This document shows, piece after piece, positions 17,322-26,385 of a DNA stretch of 64,000 nucleotides; the stretch's first letter is position 1, and each line of letters starts with the position of its first letter. The translations under genes were made by a program, and so were the position numbers. The notes beneath the pieces are model-generated. The model had not been told where the DNA came from, did no database searches, and saw nothing but the letters and a program-made list of their open reading frames with translations. The stretch is from an uncultured Bacteroidales bacterium (GTDB lineage: Bacteria; Bacteroidota; Bacteroidia; Bacteroidales; Bacteroidaceae), in NCBI GenBank assembly GCA_902798685.1, contig CADBXO010000008.1, positions 1 through 64,000 on the forward strand, given 5' to 3'.

Positions 17322-18509
17322 ATGAAGAAGATAGTCATTTGGATAGGAGCACTCGTGCTGGGTGCTGTCCTTGGAGTTTTGGGTATTCAGGTGCTGGATC
17401 AGGTCATGAATGTGATTGCTACGGTCTACACCAGGCTGTTCCAGCTGCTTGCTGTGCCTACCATTGTGCTGGCGGTCATTACTACATTCGCCACATTCGG
17501 CTCCAAGGGGTCGGGCAGGATATTCGGTAAGACCCTTACCTATACGCTGCTGACTACCTTTGCGGCTGCTGCCGTGGGCGCTCTGCTCTATGTGATCATT
17601 GCCCCGGGCAATCTGCCTCTGGATTCTGTGGGCTCAGATGCATCAGTGCTGGACACTGCATCGCATGAGAGCTATCTGGAGCATATCCTTGGAGTTGTAC
17701 CCAACAACATTATACGTCCTTTCCTGGAGGGCAATGTGCTTTCACTTCTGGTGCTGGCGTTTGCTGTGGGAATAGGTTTGTCAAAGCTGCCTGATTCTGA
17801 GAACAAGGCGGTTGTGGTCAAGGGACTGACCGGTTTGCAGGATCTGCTGTTCCTGCTTATCCGCGGTCTTATCTGGACTCTTCCCCTTGGTATTGTGGCT
17901 TTCTCGGCTCAGTTATCGGCGCAGATATCGGCCGGCGTCATTGCGGACTCTATCGGAAAGTACGTTCTGGTGGTTCTGGGCGGCAATTTCATACAGTTCT
18001 TTGTAGTGCTGCCGCTGTTCCTGCTGGCTCGCGGACTCAACCCCGTTCATGTGCTGGGACGCATGAGCCCGGCCGTGCTGATGGCGCTCTTTACCAAGAG
18101 CAGCGCCGCCACGCTTCCCGTGACGATGGAATCGGCCGAGGACCGTCTGGGCGTACGCAAGGAGGTGGCGCGTTTTGTGCTGCCCATCTGCACCACCATC
18201 AACATGAACGGTTGCGCGGCGTTCATCCTGGTTACGTCATTGTTTGTGATGCAGAACGGCGGAACTCCCATCACATTTGGGACAATCCTGCTTTGGATTC
18301 TGATTTCGGTGATATCGGCCATAGGTAATGCGGGCGTTCCAATGGGCTGCTTCTTCCTGACGCTCTCTCTTATGTCCGGAATAGGCGCTCCTGTAGCCAT
18401 TCTTGGCATAATCCTGCCTATCTACACGATCATTGATATGGTTGAGACCGCCGAGAACGTCTGGTCCGATTCCTGCGTCTGCGCTATGACGAATAAGGAT
18501 CTGGGTTAA
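17322..18509 (+). CDS. Dicarboxylate/amino acid:cation symporter (DAACS family)
   Basis: A 395-residue membrane protein with about eight transmembrane segments and two re-entrant regions. LLAVPTIVLAVITTFATFGSKGSG (residues 42-65), the serine-rich TKSSAATLPVTMESAE (about 257-272) and CTTINMNGCAAFILV (about 285-299) are DAACS signatures, the last being the NMDGT-like cation-binding motif (here NMNGC). These carriers take up glutamate, aspartate, C4-dicarboxylates, serine or cystine with Na+ or H+ in the inner membrane. It begins at the base after the receptor stop, so it is probably in the same operon. The substrate is not determinable. Confidence 0.88.
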   Translation: MKKIVIWIGALVLGAVLGVLGIQVLDQVMNVIATVYTRLFQLLAVPTIVLAVITTFATFGSKGSGRIFGKTLTYTLLTTFAAAAVGALLYVIIAPGNLPLDSVGSDASVLDTASHESYLEHILGVVPNNIIRPFLEGNVLSLLVLAFAVGIGLSKLPDSENKAVVVKGLTGLQDLLFLLIRGLIWTLPLGIVAFSAQLSAQISAGVIADSIGKYVLVVLGGNFIQFFVVLPLFLLARGLNPVHVLGRMSPAVLMALFTKSSAATLPVTMESAEDRLGVRKEVARFVLPICTTINMNGCAAFILVTSLFVMQNGGTPITFGTILLWILISVISAIGNAGVPMGCFFLTLSLMSGIGAPVAILGIILPIYTIIDMVETAENVWSDSCVCAMTNKDLG

Positions 18510-18997
18510 CTGTTCAGCTTCTTTGCGTACTGGCGCATGTTCATGCCGGTCTCGTTCTTGAAGGCGCGGTGAAAGGCCTGGCGGGAGTTGAAGCCGCACA
18601 TCTGACCTATTGATTCCATCTTGTAGGATTGGGCACTGTTCTCGCTGAGCAGCCTGATGGCCTCCTTGATGCGGTAACTGTTCAGGAAGGTGTTGAAGTT
18701 GACTCCCAGGCCGGAGTTGATGGCCTTGGAGAGGGTGGAGCGGTTGGTGCCCAGCAGTTTGGCTACCTTGTCGAGCGTGAGGGTGCTGTCCGTGAAGAGG
18801 CGCTCATCGGCCATCTTGGATTTGAGGGCCATTATGAGTTTGACATCGGCATCATTGTTATTGTAGGCGATGGGCTGAGTGTGGAAGAGGTATTTGCGCA
18901 GGGCACGGTCGCGCCTGATAAAGAGCACGATGAATACCGCCAGCGTGATTGCCAGTACCGCAATGATGATTGATTCGATGATGATTACTGCGCTCAT
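18506..18997 (-). CDS. Membrane-anchored AraC-type transcriptional regulator
   Basis: ATG 18997 (MSAVIIIESIIIAVLAITL) follows a TACCTTTG -7 box by five bases; an upstream in-frame start at 19081 would lie before that promoter. The 163-residue product has one N-terminal transmembrane helix (about 3-25), a short linker rich in basic residues (RRDRALRKYL), and an AraC HTH domain in the C-terminal half. VAKLLGTNRSTLSKAINSGLG and IGQMCGFNSRQAFHRAFKNETGM are its two helix-turn-helix units. No periplasmic sensor is present, unlike hybrid two-component regulators of Bacteroides. Its stop overlaps that of the symporter (18506-18509). It may control either flanking transporter. Confidence 0.8.
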   Translation of the reverse strand: MSAVIIIESIIIAVLAITLAVFIVLFIRRDRALRKYLFHTQPIAYNNNDADVKLIMALKSKMADERLFTDSTLTLDKVAKLLGTNRSTLSKAINSGLGVNFNTFLNSYRIKEAIRLLSENSAQSYKMESIGQMCGFNSRQAFHRAFKNETGMNMRQYAKKLNS

Positions 18998-19002
18998 GCG
19001 GG

Positions 19003-19010
19003 CAAAGGTA
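19003..19010 (-). promoter_or_regulatory. -7 box of the AraC-type regulator gene
   Basis: TACCTTTG on the minus strand matches TAnnTTTG exactly and ends five bases before the start codon, implying a nearly leaderless transcript. No TTG box at the usual distance is evident. Confidence 0.5.
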
Positions 19011-19081
19011 CAAAAAGGAAGCGTTCTTTTTGCGGTGTGAGTAAAAATGAGTTGATTTGCATTTAATAACCGATTAATCAT

Positions 19082-20377
19082 ATGAGTAAAACTAGAAAAG
19101 CTTTGGTGAACGACGAGTGGATAGTTGTCGTTCTGGGATTTATCGTGCTGGCTCTGTCAGTGTTGTTTCCTAATACAATGAACAGTCTTAAGATTCCGGG
19201 AATCCTGGCCAGTCAGAGTGCCGGTGCTTTGGGCAGTCTGGAAGGTTGGCTGGGCGCGGTCTACATATTCGTGTTTGTGCTGGCTCTGCTTTATCTGGCG
19301 CAGGCGCTGACGGGAAAGCCGTTCAAGGGAATATTCTTTTCATTTCTTGTAATTTGCTTGCTGACAGTGGTTTCGCTGGCGCTGGCAACCATTCCGTTCT
19401 GTAAGAAGTACGGTCTTGAGGCTGTGCTGTTTGCGGTCATTCTGGGCCTGATTATCAGCAATTTCTTCAAGGTTCCCGATTGGCTCAAGCCCGCTATTCA
19501 GAGTGAGTTTTACATCAAGATAGGTATTGTCTGCCTGGGTGCCACCGTGCTTTATCAGGAGGTGCTCAAGTCCGGCGCTTACGGTCTGGCTCAGGCCCTG
19601 ATCGTGGTTCTGTGTGTATGGTACTTTGGTTTCTGGATCTCACGCAAGGTGTTCAAGGTCGATGACGAGATGGCTACCATGCTGGCAAGTTCTGTTAGTA
19701 TCTGCGGTGTATCGGCCGCCATTGCTACCTGCGGCACCATCAAGGGTGACCAGAAGAAACTGTCATACGTGATTTCACTGGTTATGGTTGTGGCTATTCC
19801 GATGCTTTATATCATGCCGCTGCTCTGCAACTGGCTGCTGCCGCTGTTCTTCCCCGGAAATGAGCTGGCACAGGCACAGGTGGCCGGCGCATGGATTGGC
19901 GGTACTATCGATACCACCGCTGCCGTGGCTGCATCGGGCGGAATCCTGGGCGATGAGGCAGGGCAGACCGCTGTCATTGTGAAGGCTTCACAGAACGTGC
20001 TCATTGGTGTGGCTGCGTTCTTTATCTCACTTTACTGGTCGCTTCGCGGCACCAAGGGCGTTGAGAAGACCTCGGGCAAGGTTATCTGGGAGCGTTTCCC
20101 AAAGTTCGTTGTGGGTATGGTGATTGCTTCTATCGTGTTCAGCATCTTCTTTGCCGGAAAGAGTGCCGATGGCATTGCGTACAAGAGCCTGGCCAAGAAC
20201 TTCCAGAACATCTTCTTCTCAATCGCATTCGTGTGCATCGGCCTTGAGACCAATTTCAAGCAGATTTTTGCCAAGGAGAACAACCAGTCTCTCAAGGCGT
20301 TCCTGTCGGCCCAGGGCTTCAACATCCTCTTTACACTTCTTGTTGCTGCCATCCTCTTCGGCGTCATCAAGAATTGA
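19082..20377 (+). CDS. YeiH/UPF0324 family putative sulfate exporter
   Basis: A 431-residue polytopic membrane protein with about eleven hydrophobic segments. Characteristic blocks are FAVILGLIISN (about 118-128), IKIGIVCLGATVLYQEVLKSG (about 145-165), MLASSVSICGVSAAIA (about 199-214) and AGAWIGGTIDTTAAVAASG (about 265-283), all diagnostic for PF03601. The family is annotated as putative sulfate or sulfur-compound exporters, but experimental support is thin. It is transcribed divergently from the AraC-type regulator, which is a candidate controller. Its TGA stop lies directly against a 118-bp palindromic element. Confidence 0.88.
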   Translation: MSKTRKALVNDEWIVVVLGFIVLALSVLFPNTMNSLKIPGILASQSAGALGSLEGWLGAVYIFVFVLALLYLAQALTGKPFKGIFFSFLVICLLTVVSLALATIPFCKKYGLEAVLFAVILGLIISNFFKVPDWLKPAIQSEFYIKIGIVCLGATVLYQEVLKSGAYGLAQALIVVLCVWYFGFWISRKVFKVDDEMATMLASSVSICGVSAAIATCGTIKGDQKKLSYVISLVMVVAIPMLYIMPLLCNWLLPLFFPGNELAQAQVAGAWIGGTIDTTAAVAASGGILGDEAGQTAVIVKASQNVLIGVAAFFISLYWSLRGTKGVEKTSGKVIWERFPKFVVGMVIASIVFSIFFAGKSADGIAYKSLAKNFQNIFFSIAFVCIGLETNFKQIFAKENNQSLKAFLSAQGFNILFTLLVAAILFGVIKN

Positions 20378-20495
20378 TGACAAAGGGGACGGTTCCGTTT
20401 GGCACGCACAAAAAGGATCCCATCTGCGCTACACCATGCTCAGGTGGGATTTTTGCTTTTTTCAAACGTGCCAAACGGAACCGTCCCCTTTGTCA
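20378..20495 (+). repeat. 118-bp palindromic element, family 1, copy a
   Basis: Outer inverted repeats of about 29 bases start TGACAAAGGGGACGG and end CCGTCCCCTTTGTCA. An inner hairpin pairs ATCCCATCTG with CAGGTGGGAT and is followed by TTTTTGC, so it can act as a terminator. It begins directly after the YeiH stop codon. Confidence 0.9.
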
Positions 20496-20504
20496 TCTTT
20501 TTTG

Positions 20505-20512
20505 TATCTTTG
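20505..20512 (+). promoter_or_regulatory. -7 box of the arabinofuranosidase gene
   Basis: TATCTTTG matches TAnnTTTG and lies 21 bases before ATG 20534, just outside the palindromic element. Confidence 0.5.
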
Positions 20513-20533
20513 TGCAAATCTTACTAATCTTTT

Positions 20534-22519
20534 ATGAACAGAAAACTTATCTCAATGGCTGTGTTGGCTGCCTTTTCCCTGTGCGCAACAGCAGCTAAGC
20601 CCGTCAAGGCACCTGCCGGCGGCAAGAAAATCAGTAACGAATTGATAGGTATCTTCTTTGAGGATATCAGTATGTCGGCCGATGGCGGTCTCTGCGCCGA
20701 GCTGATTCAGAACGGTTCATTCGAGTTCAGTCCGTCTGAGCGCGACGGATGGGGCCCCGGTACCGCGTGGCGTTCAGTCCGTCCGGGTCACTCTCTGGGC
20801 TACATCGAGCCCAAGCAGCAGGATCCCATACATCCAAACAACCCCAACTACATGCGCCTGAACATTGAGCGCGTGGGTATGTACTATGATTATAACGGCT
20901 GGACCGGCGTCGGTATTCAGAACGACGGTTATGACGGCATTCTGCTCAAGGGCGGCCAGAAGTATGACTTCTCAGTGTTCCTGCGCAACCCTGACGGCAA
21001 GGACAAGGAGGTTCGCGCCGTGCTGATGGTTCCGGGACGCGGTTTCCGTGCTCAGGCCACTGTTATAGCCGATACCACATTCGCTGTTTCAGGTTCTGAC
21101 TGGAAGAAGTACGAGTACACTCTGACCGCAGCACAGGATTGCCCCAACGCATCACTGCAGCTGTTGGCACTCACCACTGGCGTGATGGATATCGATATGG
21201 TATCTCTCTACCCGCAGGATACTTACAAGGGCCACGGTCTGCGCAAGGATCTGGCTGAGGCGCTGGTTGACCTGAACCCCAAGTTCATGCGTTTCCCGGG
21301 CGGTTGCGTAGTACACGGCGGCGGTGACGGATTCTGGGATACATACCGCTGGAAGACCACTGTCGGCCCCAAGGAGACCCGTCGCGGCATCAAGAATACA
21401 TGGGGATACCACCAGAGCATGGAGATGGGATTCTTTGAGTACTTCCAGTTCTGCGAGGATGCAGGCATGGAGCCGCTGCCCATTCTGCCTTGCGGCGTAA
21501 GCTGCCAGGGTACCAACGGCGGTTGGAACATGCGTACACAGGCTCAGGACGCCATTCCCATGGAGGATATGCAGGAGTGGGCCGATGAGGCTCTCGACCT
21601 GATCGAGTGGGCTAACGGTCCCGCCGATTCAAAGTGGGGTAAGGTACGTGCCGATGCAGGTCATCCCGAGCCTTTCAACCTTAAGTATCTGGGTCTTGGA
21701 AACGAGGAGAAGATCACTCCCGAGTTTGAGGAGCGCTTCAAGTTCATCTATGACCAGGTTCGCGCCAAGTATCCTGAAATCGTGATTGTAGGTACCGCAG
21801 GCCCCGGTTCACACCCCGGCAACGGTGACTATGAGGAGGGATGGAAGTTTGCATCGGAACTGGGTGTTGACATCCTTGACGAGCACTACTACGAGCAGCG
21901 CAACTACTTCCTGACCAGCCGTCAGTATGACAATTATCCCCGCGACCGCCAGACCAAGGTTTACCTGGGTGAGTATGCCGCAAAGGACAAGAAGCTCATC
22001 GACGCTCTGGCTGAGGGTCTCTACCTGCTGCATGTTGAGCGTAACGCCGACGTTGTCGTAATGACATCATACGCACCGCTCTTTGCCCGCAAGAACACCA
22101 ACAACTGGAACCCCGACCTGATCTACTTTGACAACGAGCGCCCGTTCCTGACCTGCAGTTACTACGTTCAGCAGATGTTCGGTCAGTCAAGCGGTGACTA
22201 CTTCTACGGCGACTGCGTAAACTTTGACAGGGCCGATGACAACCTCCTGGGTCAGTCTGTAGTGCTTGACACCAAGGCACGCAAGCTCTATCTCAAGGTC
22301 TGCAATGCAGGCGAGAACGCTGCCAAGGCTACAATTGACCTGTCACGTTTTGGCGGATTCAAGAGCGTAACCAAGACCGTCATCAAGGGTGAGCCCAATG
22401 ATGAGAACGGCTTTGACGCACAGCCCATTGCTCCCGCCACTGAGACCGTCAAGCTCAAGAGCAAGGCTACCCTGGACGTTGATCCTTACTCAATAACAAT
22501 GTACACGATTTCATTGTAA
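20534..22519 (+). CDS. Alpha-L-arabinofuranosidase, GH51
   Basis: A 661-residue exported enzyme with signal peptide (MNRKLISMAVLAAFSLCATAA), a carbohydrate-binding-like insertion (about 75-225) and a GH51 TIM barrel. LGLGNEEK holds the acid/base E391 after N390, and YLGEYAAK holds the nucleophile E480. LIGIFFEDISMSADGGL near the start of the mature protein is a GH51 signature. It releases terminal arabinofuranose from arabinan or arabinoxylan side chains, probably in the periplasm. It stands alone without other glycan genes, so it is not part of a complete polysaccharide utilisation locus here. A strong terminator follows. Confidence 0.93.
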   Translation: MNRKLISMAVLAAFSLCATAAKPVKAPAGGKKISNELIGIFFEDISMSADGGLCAELIQNGSFEFSPSERDGWGPGTAWRSVRPGHSLGYIEPKQQDPIHPNNPNYMRLNIERVGMYYDYNGWTGVGIQNDGYDGILLKGGQKYDFSVFLRNPDGKDKEVRAVLMVPGRGFRAQATVIADTTFAVSGSDWKKYEYTLTAAQDCPNASLQLLALTTGVMDIDMVSLYPQDTYKGHGLRKDLAEALVDLNPKFMRFPGGCVVHGGGDGFWDTYRWKTTVGPKETRRGIKNTWGYHQSMEMGFFEYFQFCEDAGMEPLPILPCGVSCQGTNGGWNMRTQAQDAIPMEDMQEWADEALDLIEWANGPADSKWGKVRADAGHPEPFNLKYLGLGNEEKITPEFEERFKFIYDQVRAKYPEIVIVGTAGPGSHPGNGDYEEGWKFASELGVDILDEHYYEQRNYFLTSRQYDNYPRDRQTKVYLGEYAAKDKKLIDALAEGLYLLHVERNADVVVMTSYAPLFARKNTNNWNPDLIYFDNERPFLTCSYYVQQMFGQSSGDYFYGDCVNFDRADDNLLGQSVVLDTKARKLYLKVCNAGENAAKATIDLSRFGGFKSVTKTVIKGEPNDENGFDAQPIAPATETVKLKSKATLDVDPYSITMYTISL

Positions 22520-22543
22520 TTGTAGTTTTTTAATCATAGAAAG

Positions 22544-22573
22544 GCCCCTGCAGATATCCTGCGGGGGCTTTTT
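22544..22573 (+). terminator. Rho-independent terminator after the GH51 gene
   Basis: GCCCCTGCAG pairs with CTGCGGGGGC around a short loop (22544-22568), followed by a run of T to 22573. Confidence 0.85.
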
Positions 22574-22578
22574 GTATA

Positions 22579-22586
22579 TATCTTTG
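22579..22586 (+). promoter_or_regulatory. -7 box of the His/Cys small-protein gene
   Basis: TATCTTTG ends seven bases before ATG 22594 and directly follows the GH51 terminator, so this starts a new transcription unit with a minimal leader. Confidence 0.55.
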
Positions 22587-22593
22587 CAGGCGT

Positions 22594-22911
22594 ATGAAGA
22601 AAGCACGCATCATATCATCGCTGTTATTGACAATCTTCCTGCAGGCACTTTTGCTTGCAAGCGTGCATCATCATACCGTCATTGTTCCGGATAATTTCAG
22701 TGAAAATCAGACTGTTGTTGATGTTGACCATGAGGGGCTTCACTGCTTAGTCTGCGAGTTCCTGACCACCCTGAATCTTTTTGCTTCTGAGCAGGAGCCG
22801 GCATTCGAGCCGTGCTTTACCGAGACTGAGTTTGTCGAAGTAGTTCCGGACATCAGTTTTAAGTTTTCCGATCTTAAATCCACCCGTGCACCGCCGTTTG
22901 TATTCATTTGA
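22594..22911 (+). CDS. Small exported His/Cys protein beside a TonB receptor, putative metal-related
   Basis: A 105-residue protein with an N-terminal hydrophobic segment (residues 7-23) immediately followed by HHH (25-27 region), then DHEGLHCLVCEFL around residues 46-58, giving an H-x-CxxC arrangement. The overall plan, a signal segment, His cluster and CxxC near the middle, is common in small Bacteroidetes proteins encoded just upstream of metal-type TonB receptors. Function is not established; metal sensing or binding is an inference from composition and context. It precedes the receptor gene by 46 bases, probably in one operon. Confidence 0.62.
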   Translation: MKKARIISSLLLTIFLQALLLASVHHHTVIVPDNFSENQTVVDVDHEGLHCLVCEFLTTLNLFASEQEPAFEPCFTETEFVEVVPDISFKFSDLKSTRAPPFVFI

Positions 22912-22957
22912 TATCTAGAGTTCAACTCCTTTATTATTAATTGAATACATTATTGAA

Positions 22958-24976
22958 ATGAAAAAACATGTTTTCATTGCGGTCGTATTGTCCGCAATCG
23001 TTTGCACATCTACATCTATAAAAGCCCAGGACAGCACAGACATATTCTACAAACACCTCCGCCTGGACGAGGTGACAGTGACCGGCCTTACCGGAACCAG
23101 CCTTTTGAGCCAGACCCCGTCGGCCATAAGTGTGGCCGATGCACGCACGCTGCGTGAAAGCTCATCGACCAACATCATCGACGCCATCACCGAACTGCCC
23201 GGCGTGAACCAGGTGACCACCGGAAGCGGCATTTCCAAGCCCGTGATTCGCGGAATGGGTTACAACCGCGTGATCCTGATGGCCGACGGAATCCGCCAGG
23301 AGGGCCAGCAGTGGGGTGACGAACACGGAATAGAGGTCGATGCCGCCACCGTGGGCAGCGCCGAGGTGCTGAAAGGCCCTGCCAGCATCATGTACGGATC
23401 AGATGCTCTGGCCGGCGTGATTCTGCTCAATCCCAATCCGTTCCCTGAGCCGGATCAGCTGGCAGCCGGCGTCAGCAGTGAGTATCAGACCAACAACGGT
23501 CTGGCTGCTTACTCGGTCTATCAGGCTGGTAATAAGAACGGTACGGTATGGGATGTACGTTTCTCTGACAAATACGCGCATGCCATCCGGAACGCCGCCG
23601 ACGGCCTTATTCCCGGCACACAGTTCCGCGAGCGCGCCGCCAGCGGCAAGGTTGGACTGAACCGCGACTGGGGATTCTCACGACTCACTCTGGGATATTA
23701 TCATCTTACTCCAGGCATGACCGAAGGCTATGAGGAGGGCTCCGGCGAATTGGAAGGCCCCACAGGATATGCCGTAGAGCTGCCTTTCCAGCAGGTGCAC
23801 CACTACAAAGCCGTGCTTGACAACAGCGTTATCATCGGCCCCGGAAGTCTTAAGGCACTTGTGGGAATGCAGCAGAACCGCCGCCAGGAGTTTGAGGAGG
23901 AGGCCGATGAGGCTGAACTGGATTTCAAGCTCAATACCGTGAACTATGAGCTGCGTTATCTGACTGATGAGCTGCCCGGTGGCTGGAAGATTTCTACGGG
24001 AGTAGGGGGCATGTACCAGCAGAGCGATAATCTGGGCGAGGAGGTGCTCATTCCCGCATATGAACTGTTTGACCTGGGCGTTTACGGCACCACTTCAATG
24101 TCAATTGACGAGTTCACCTTCTCGGGCGGTCTCAGGATTGACACACGTCATCTGGAGAGCCGTTTCCTGGAGGGCAGGTTCGATGCGTTTACCCGTGATT
24201 ACACCGGCATCACCGGAAGCATAGGCGTGGTTTGCACCCCCTGGGAGTTCATTAACGTCAAGGCCAATCTGGCACGCGGATTCCGTGCGCCGAACCTGAG
24301 CGAGCTGGCATCGAACGGCGTTCATGAGGGCACCGTACGTTACGAGCGCGGCAACAGTAACCTCAAGCCCGAATTCAGCCTGCAGGGCGATCTGGGCGTG
24401 GATCTGAACCTTGAGCACGTGGCTCTGACCGCCGCCGCCTTTATGAATAATGTGGAGAATTACATCTACTCTGCCCGCACCGGCGCGGTTGTGGATGAGC
24501 ATGACGAGTACCTGTTCAAAGCAACCAACGCGCTGCTTTACGGTGCTGAGGTTTCGGCCGATTTCCATCCCGTGCATGCGCTGCATCTGGGTGCTGAGTA
24601 CGCATACGTGCGCGGCACATTCCAGTCATCGGACATGCCGCTCATTCCGGCGCCCAAGCTGGGATTTGACGTGAAGTGGGAGATTACCCACAGCGGACGC
24701 ACATTCAATAACTGCTATCTCTCCGTTGGTGTTGATCACCGCTTCAGGCAGGATCACTTTCTGGAGGGCACAGAGACCGCTACGCCGGCCTACACGTTGT
24801 TAGGGGCATCGGCCCATACCGATATAATGAGTAACGGAAAGCGGGTGGCCAGCCTGAGTCTGGTGGGTGAGAACCTGACCGACAAGGTGTATGTGGACCA
24901 TCTGAACCGTCTGAAATACGTGGGTTTGCGCAATCCCGGGCGTAATGTGACGCTAAAACTTGAGATCCCTCTGTGA
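22958..24976 (+). CDS. TonB-dependent receptor, probably for a metal ion or metallophore
   Basis: A 672-residue plug-barrel receptor with signal peptide ending IKAQ, a plug with ELPGVNQVTTGSGISKPVIRGMGYNRVILM (about 67-96) and QQWGDEHGIEVD (about 104-115), then LKGPASIMYGSDALAGV. The barrel contains His- and acid-rich loops (QVHHYK, EFEEEADEAELDF at about 310-322). The GDEHGIEVD plug motif resembles that of ZnuD-like and other metal-uptake receptors, so zinc or another divalent metal is my best guess, not certain. The TGA stop is the first three bases of a 118-bp palindromic element. Confidence 0.8.
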   Translation: MKKHVFIAVVLSAIVCTSTSIKAQDSTDIFYKHLRLDEVTVTGLTGTSLLSQTPSAISVADARTLRESSSTNIIDAITELPGVNQVTTGSGISKPVIRGMGYNRVILMADGIRQEGQQWGDEHGIEVDAATVGSAEVLKGPASIMYGSDALAGVILLNPNPFPEPDQLAAGVSSEYQTNNGLAAYSVYQAGNKNGTVWDVRFSDKYAHAIRNAADGLIPGTQFRERAASGKVGLNRDWGFSRLTLGYYHLTPGMTEGYEEGSGELEGPTGYAVELPFQQVHHYKAVLDNSVIIGPGSLKALVGMQQNRRQEFEEEADEAELDFKLNTVNYELRYLTDELPGGWKISTGVGGMYQQSDNLGEEVLIPAYELFDLGVYGTTSMSIDEFTFSGGLRIDTRHLESRFLEGRFDAFTRDYTGITGSIGVVCTPWEFINVKANLARGFRAPNLSELASNGVHEGTVRYERGNSNLKPEFSLQGDLGVDLNLEHVALTAAAFMNNVENYIYSARTGAVVDEHDEYLFKATNALLYGAEVSADFHPVHALHLGAEYAYVRGTFQSSDMPLIPAPKLGFDVKWEITHSGRTFNNCYLSVGVDHRFRQDHFLEGTETATPAYTLLGASAHTDIMSNGKRVASLSLVGENLTDKVYVDHLNRLKYVGLRNPGRNVTLKLEIPL

Positions 24977-25091
24977 CAGAGGGGACGGTTCCGTTTGGCA
25001 CGTCTACAGAAAGCAAAAATCCCATCTGAGCATATTGTAGCGCAGATGGGATTCATTTTTAGCGTGCCAAACGGAACCGTCCCCTTTGTCA
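24974..25091 (-). repeat. 118-bp palindromic element, family 1, copy b (inverted)
   Basis: It starts TGACAGAGGGGACGG (one base differs from the usual TGACAAAGG) and ends CCCCTTTGTCA. The inner part is inverted relative to copy a. It forms the stop codons of both convergent neighbours: TGA 24974-24976 of the receptor and, on the other strand, TGA 25089-25091 of pepT. Confidence 0.9.
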
Positions 25092-26318
25092 CCAGTCGCG
25101 TTTTGCGACGAGCTCGATGATGCGGACAACCGTCATCATGGCTTTCTCCATGCTCTGGACGGGGACCCACTCGTAGCGGCCGTGGAAGTTCATTCCGCCG
25201 GCAAAGAGGTTGGGACAAGGCAGACCCTTGAATGAGAGCTGAGCGCCGTCTGTGCCGCCGCGGATGGGAACCTTGACGGGGTTGACGCCGGCCAGTTTCA
25301 TTGCATCGCAGGCAATGTCAACCACGAACGGAACCTTGTCAATCTGCTCCTTCATGTTGTAATACTGGTCCGATACCTCTGCCACAACGGTTCCTGCGCC
25401 GTATTTCGCGTTCATCTTATCAGCCACGCTCTTGGCGAACTCCTTGCGTGCCTCGAACTTTGCGCGGTCATGGTCGCGGATAATGAATACGGCCGATGCA
25501 TGATCAACCTCACCTGACAGACCTACCAGGTGATAGAAGCCTTCGTAACCCTCGGTAGTGCCGGGAGTCTCATTTGCGGGGAACATCTCTATAAGTTCTG
25601 CAGCAAGCAGTGAAGCATTTACCATCTTGCCCTTGGCGTAACCCGGATGAACCTCGAGTCCCTGTATCTTGAACACGGCCTTTGCGGCGTTGAAATTTTC
25701 GTACTCCATTTCACCAACCTCACCGCCATCGACGGTGTAGCCGAACTCGCAGCCAAAGCGCTTTACGTCAAAGTGAGCGGCGCCCATGCCAATCTCCTCA
25801 TCGGGGTTGAATCCTACGCGAACCTTGCCGTGCTTAATCTCGGGATGCTGCTGCAGATACTCTACGGCAGTGATTATCTCAGCTATGCCTGCTTTGTCAT
25901 CGGCCCCTAAAAGGGTGGTACCATCGGTCACAATCAGATCCTCGCCCTTGTGTGCGAGCAGCTCGGGGAACAGGCTCGGTGAAAGGATGATGTTCTGCTC
26001 CTTGTTCAGGACGATGTCACCGCCGTCATAATTGTTTACAATTCTGGGCTTGACATCCTTGCCGCTCATGGAGGGGCTGGTGTCCATGTGTGAGATGAAA
26101 CCTATTGAGGGGATTTTCTTGTCGGTGTTGGCGGGAAGCGATGCGTAAACGTATCCCATGTCGTCCATGAAGACCTCCTCGAGTCCCATGCCCTCAAGTT
26201 CGGCCTTGAGCTGGCGCGCCAGATTCATCTGTTTGGCGGTGCTGGGAACGGTCTGTGAGTTCTCATCGGACTGAGTATCAACGGCTGTGTAGCTGAAAAA
26301 TCTTTTGATCAGATCCAT
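25089..26318 (-). CDS. pepT: Peptidase T (tripeptide aminopeptidase)
   Basis: ATG 26318 ([19 protein letters not shown]) gives 409 residues, the normal PepT length; a start at 26348 would add ten residues. The M20 metallopeptidase motifs are [10 protein letters not shown] (first zinc His and Asp), [16 protein letters not shown] (bridging Asp), [11 protein letters not shown] (catalytic and zinc Glu) and the C-terminal [11 protein letters not shown] His. PepT removes the N-terminal residue from tripeptides in the cytoplasm. It is divergent from the short-chain dehydrogenase gene and converges with the TonB receptor inside a palindromic element that supplies its TGA stop. Confidence 0.95.
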   Translation of the reverse strand: MDLIKRFFSYTAVDTQSDENSQTVPSTAKQMNLARQLKAELEGMGLEEVFMDDMGYVYASLPANTDKKIPSIGFISHMDTSPSMSGKDVKPRIVNNYDGGDIVLNKEQNIILSPSLFPELLAHKGEDLIVTDGTTLLGADDKAGIAEIITAVEYLQQHPEIKHGKVRVGFNPDEEIGMGAAHFDVKRFGCEFGYTVDGGEVGEMEYENFNAAKAVFKIQGLEVHPGYAKGKMVNASLLAAELIEMFPANETPGTTEGYEGFYHLVGLSGEVDHASAVFIIRDHDRAKFEARKEFAKSVADKMNAKYGAGTVVAEVSDQYYNMKEQIDKVPFVVDIACDAMKLAGVNPVKVPIRGGTDGAQLSFKGLPCPNLFAGGMNFHGRYEWVPVQSMEKAMMTVVRIIELVAKRDW

Positions 26319-26345
26319 ATTTGTCAGTTGTAGTTTCTGTTGATG

Positions 26346-26381
26346 CAAACTTACATAAAAAAGGAATAAATACTATATTTG
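26346..26381. promoter_or_regulatory. Divergent -7 boxes between pepT and the SDR gene
   Basis: TAAGTTTG on the minus strand (26346-26353) serves pepT, and TATATTTG on the plus strand (26374-26381) lies four bases before the SDR start codon. Both fit TAnnTTTG. Confidence 0.5.
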
Positions 26382-26385
26382 CAGT

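Noticed and set aside
20374-20598. Short frames running through family-1 palindromes (KGTVPFGT-type peptides)
   Set aside because: The same peptide appears at every copy because the DNA element is repeated; no start signal or conservation as protein is seen.
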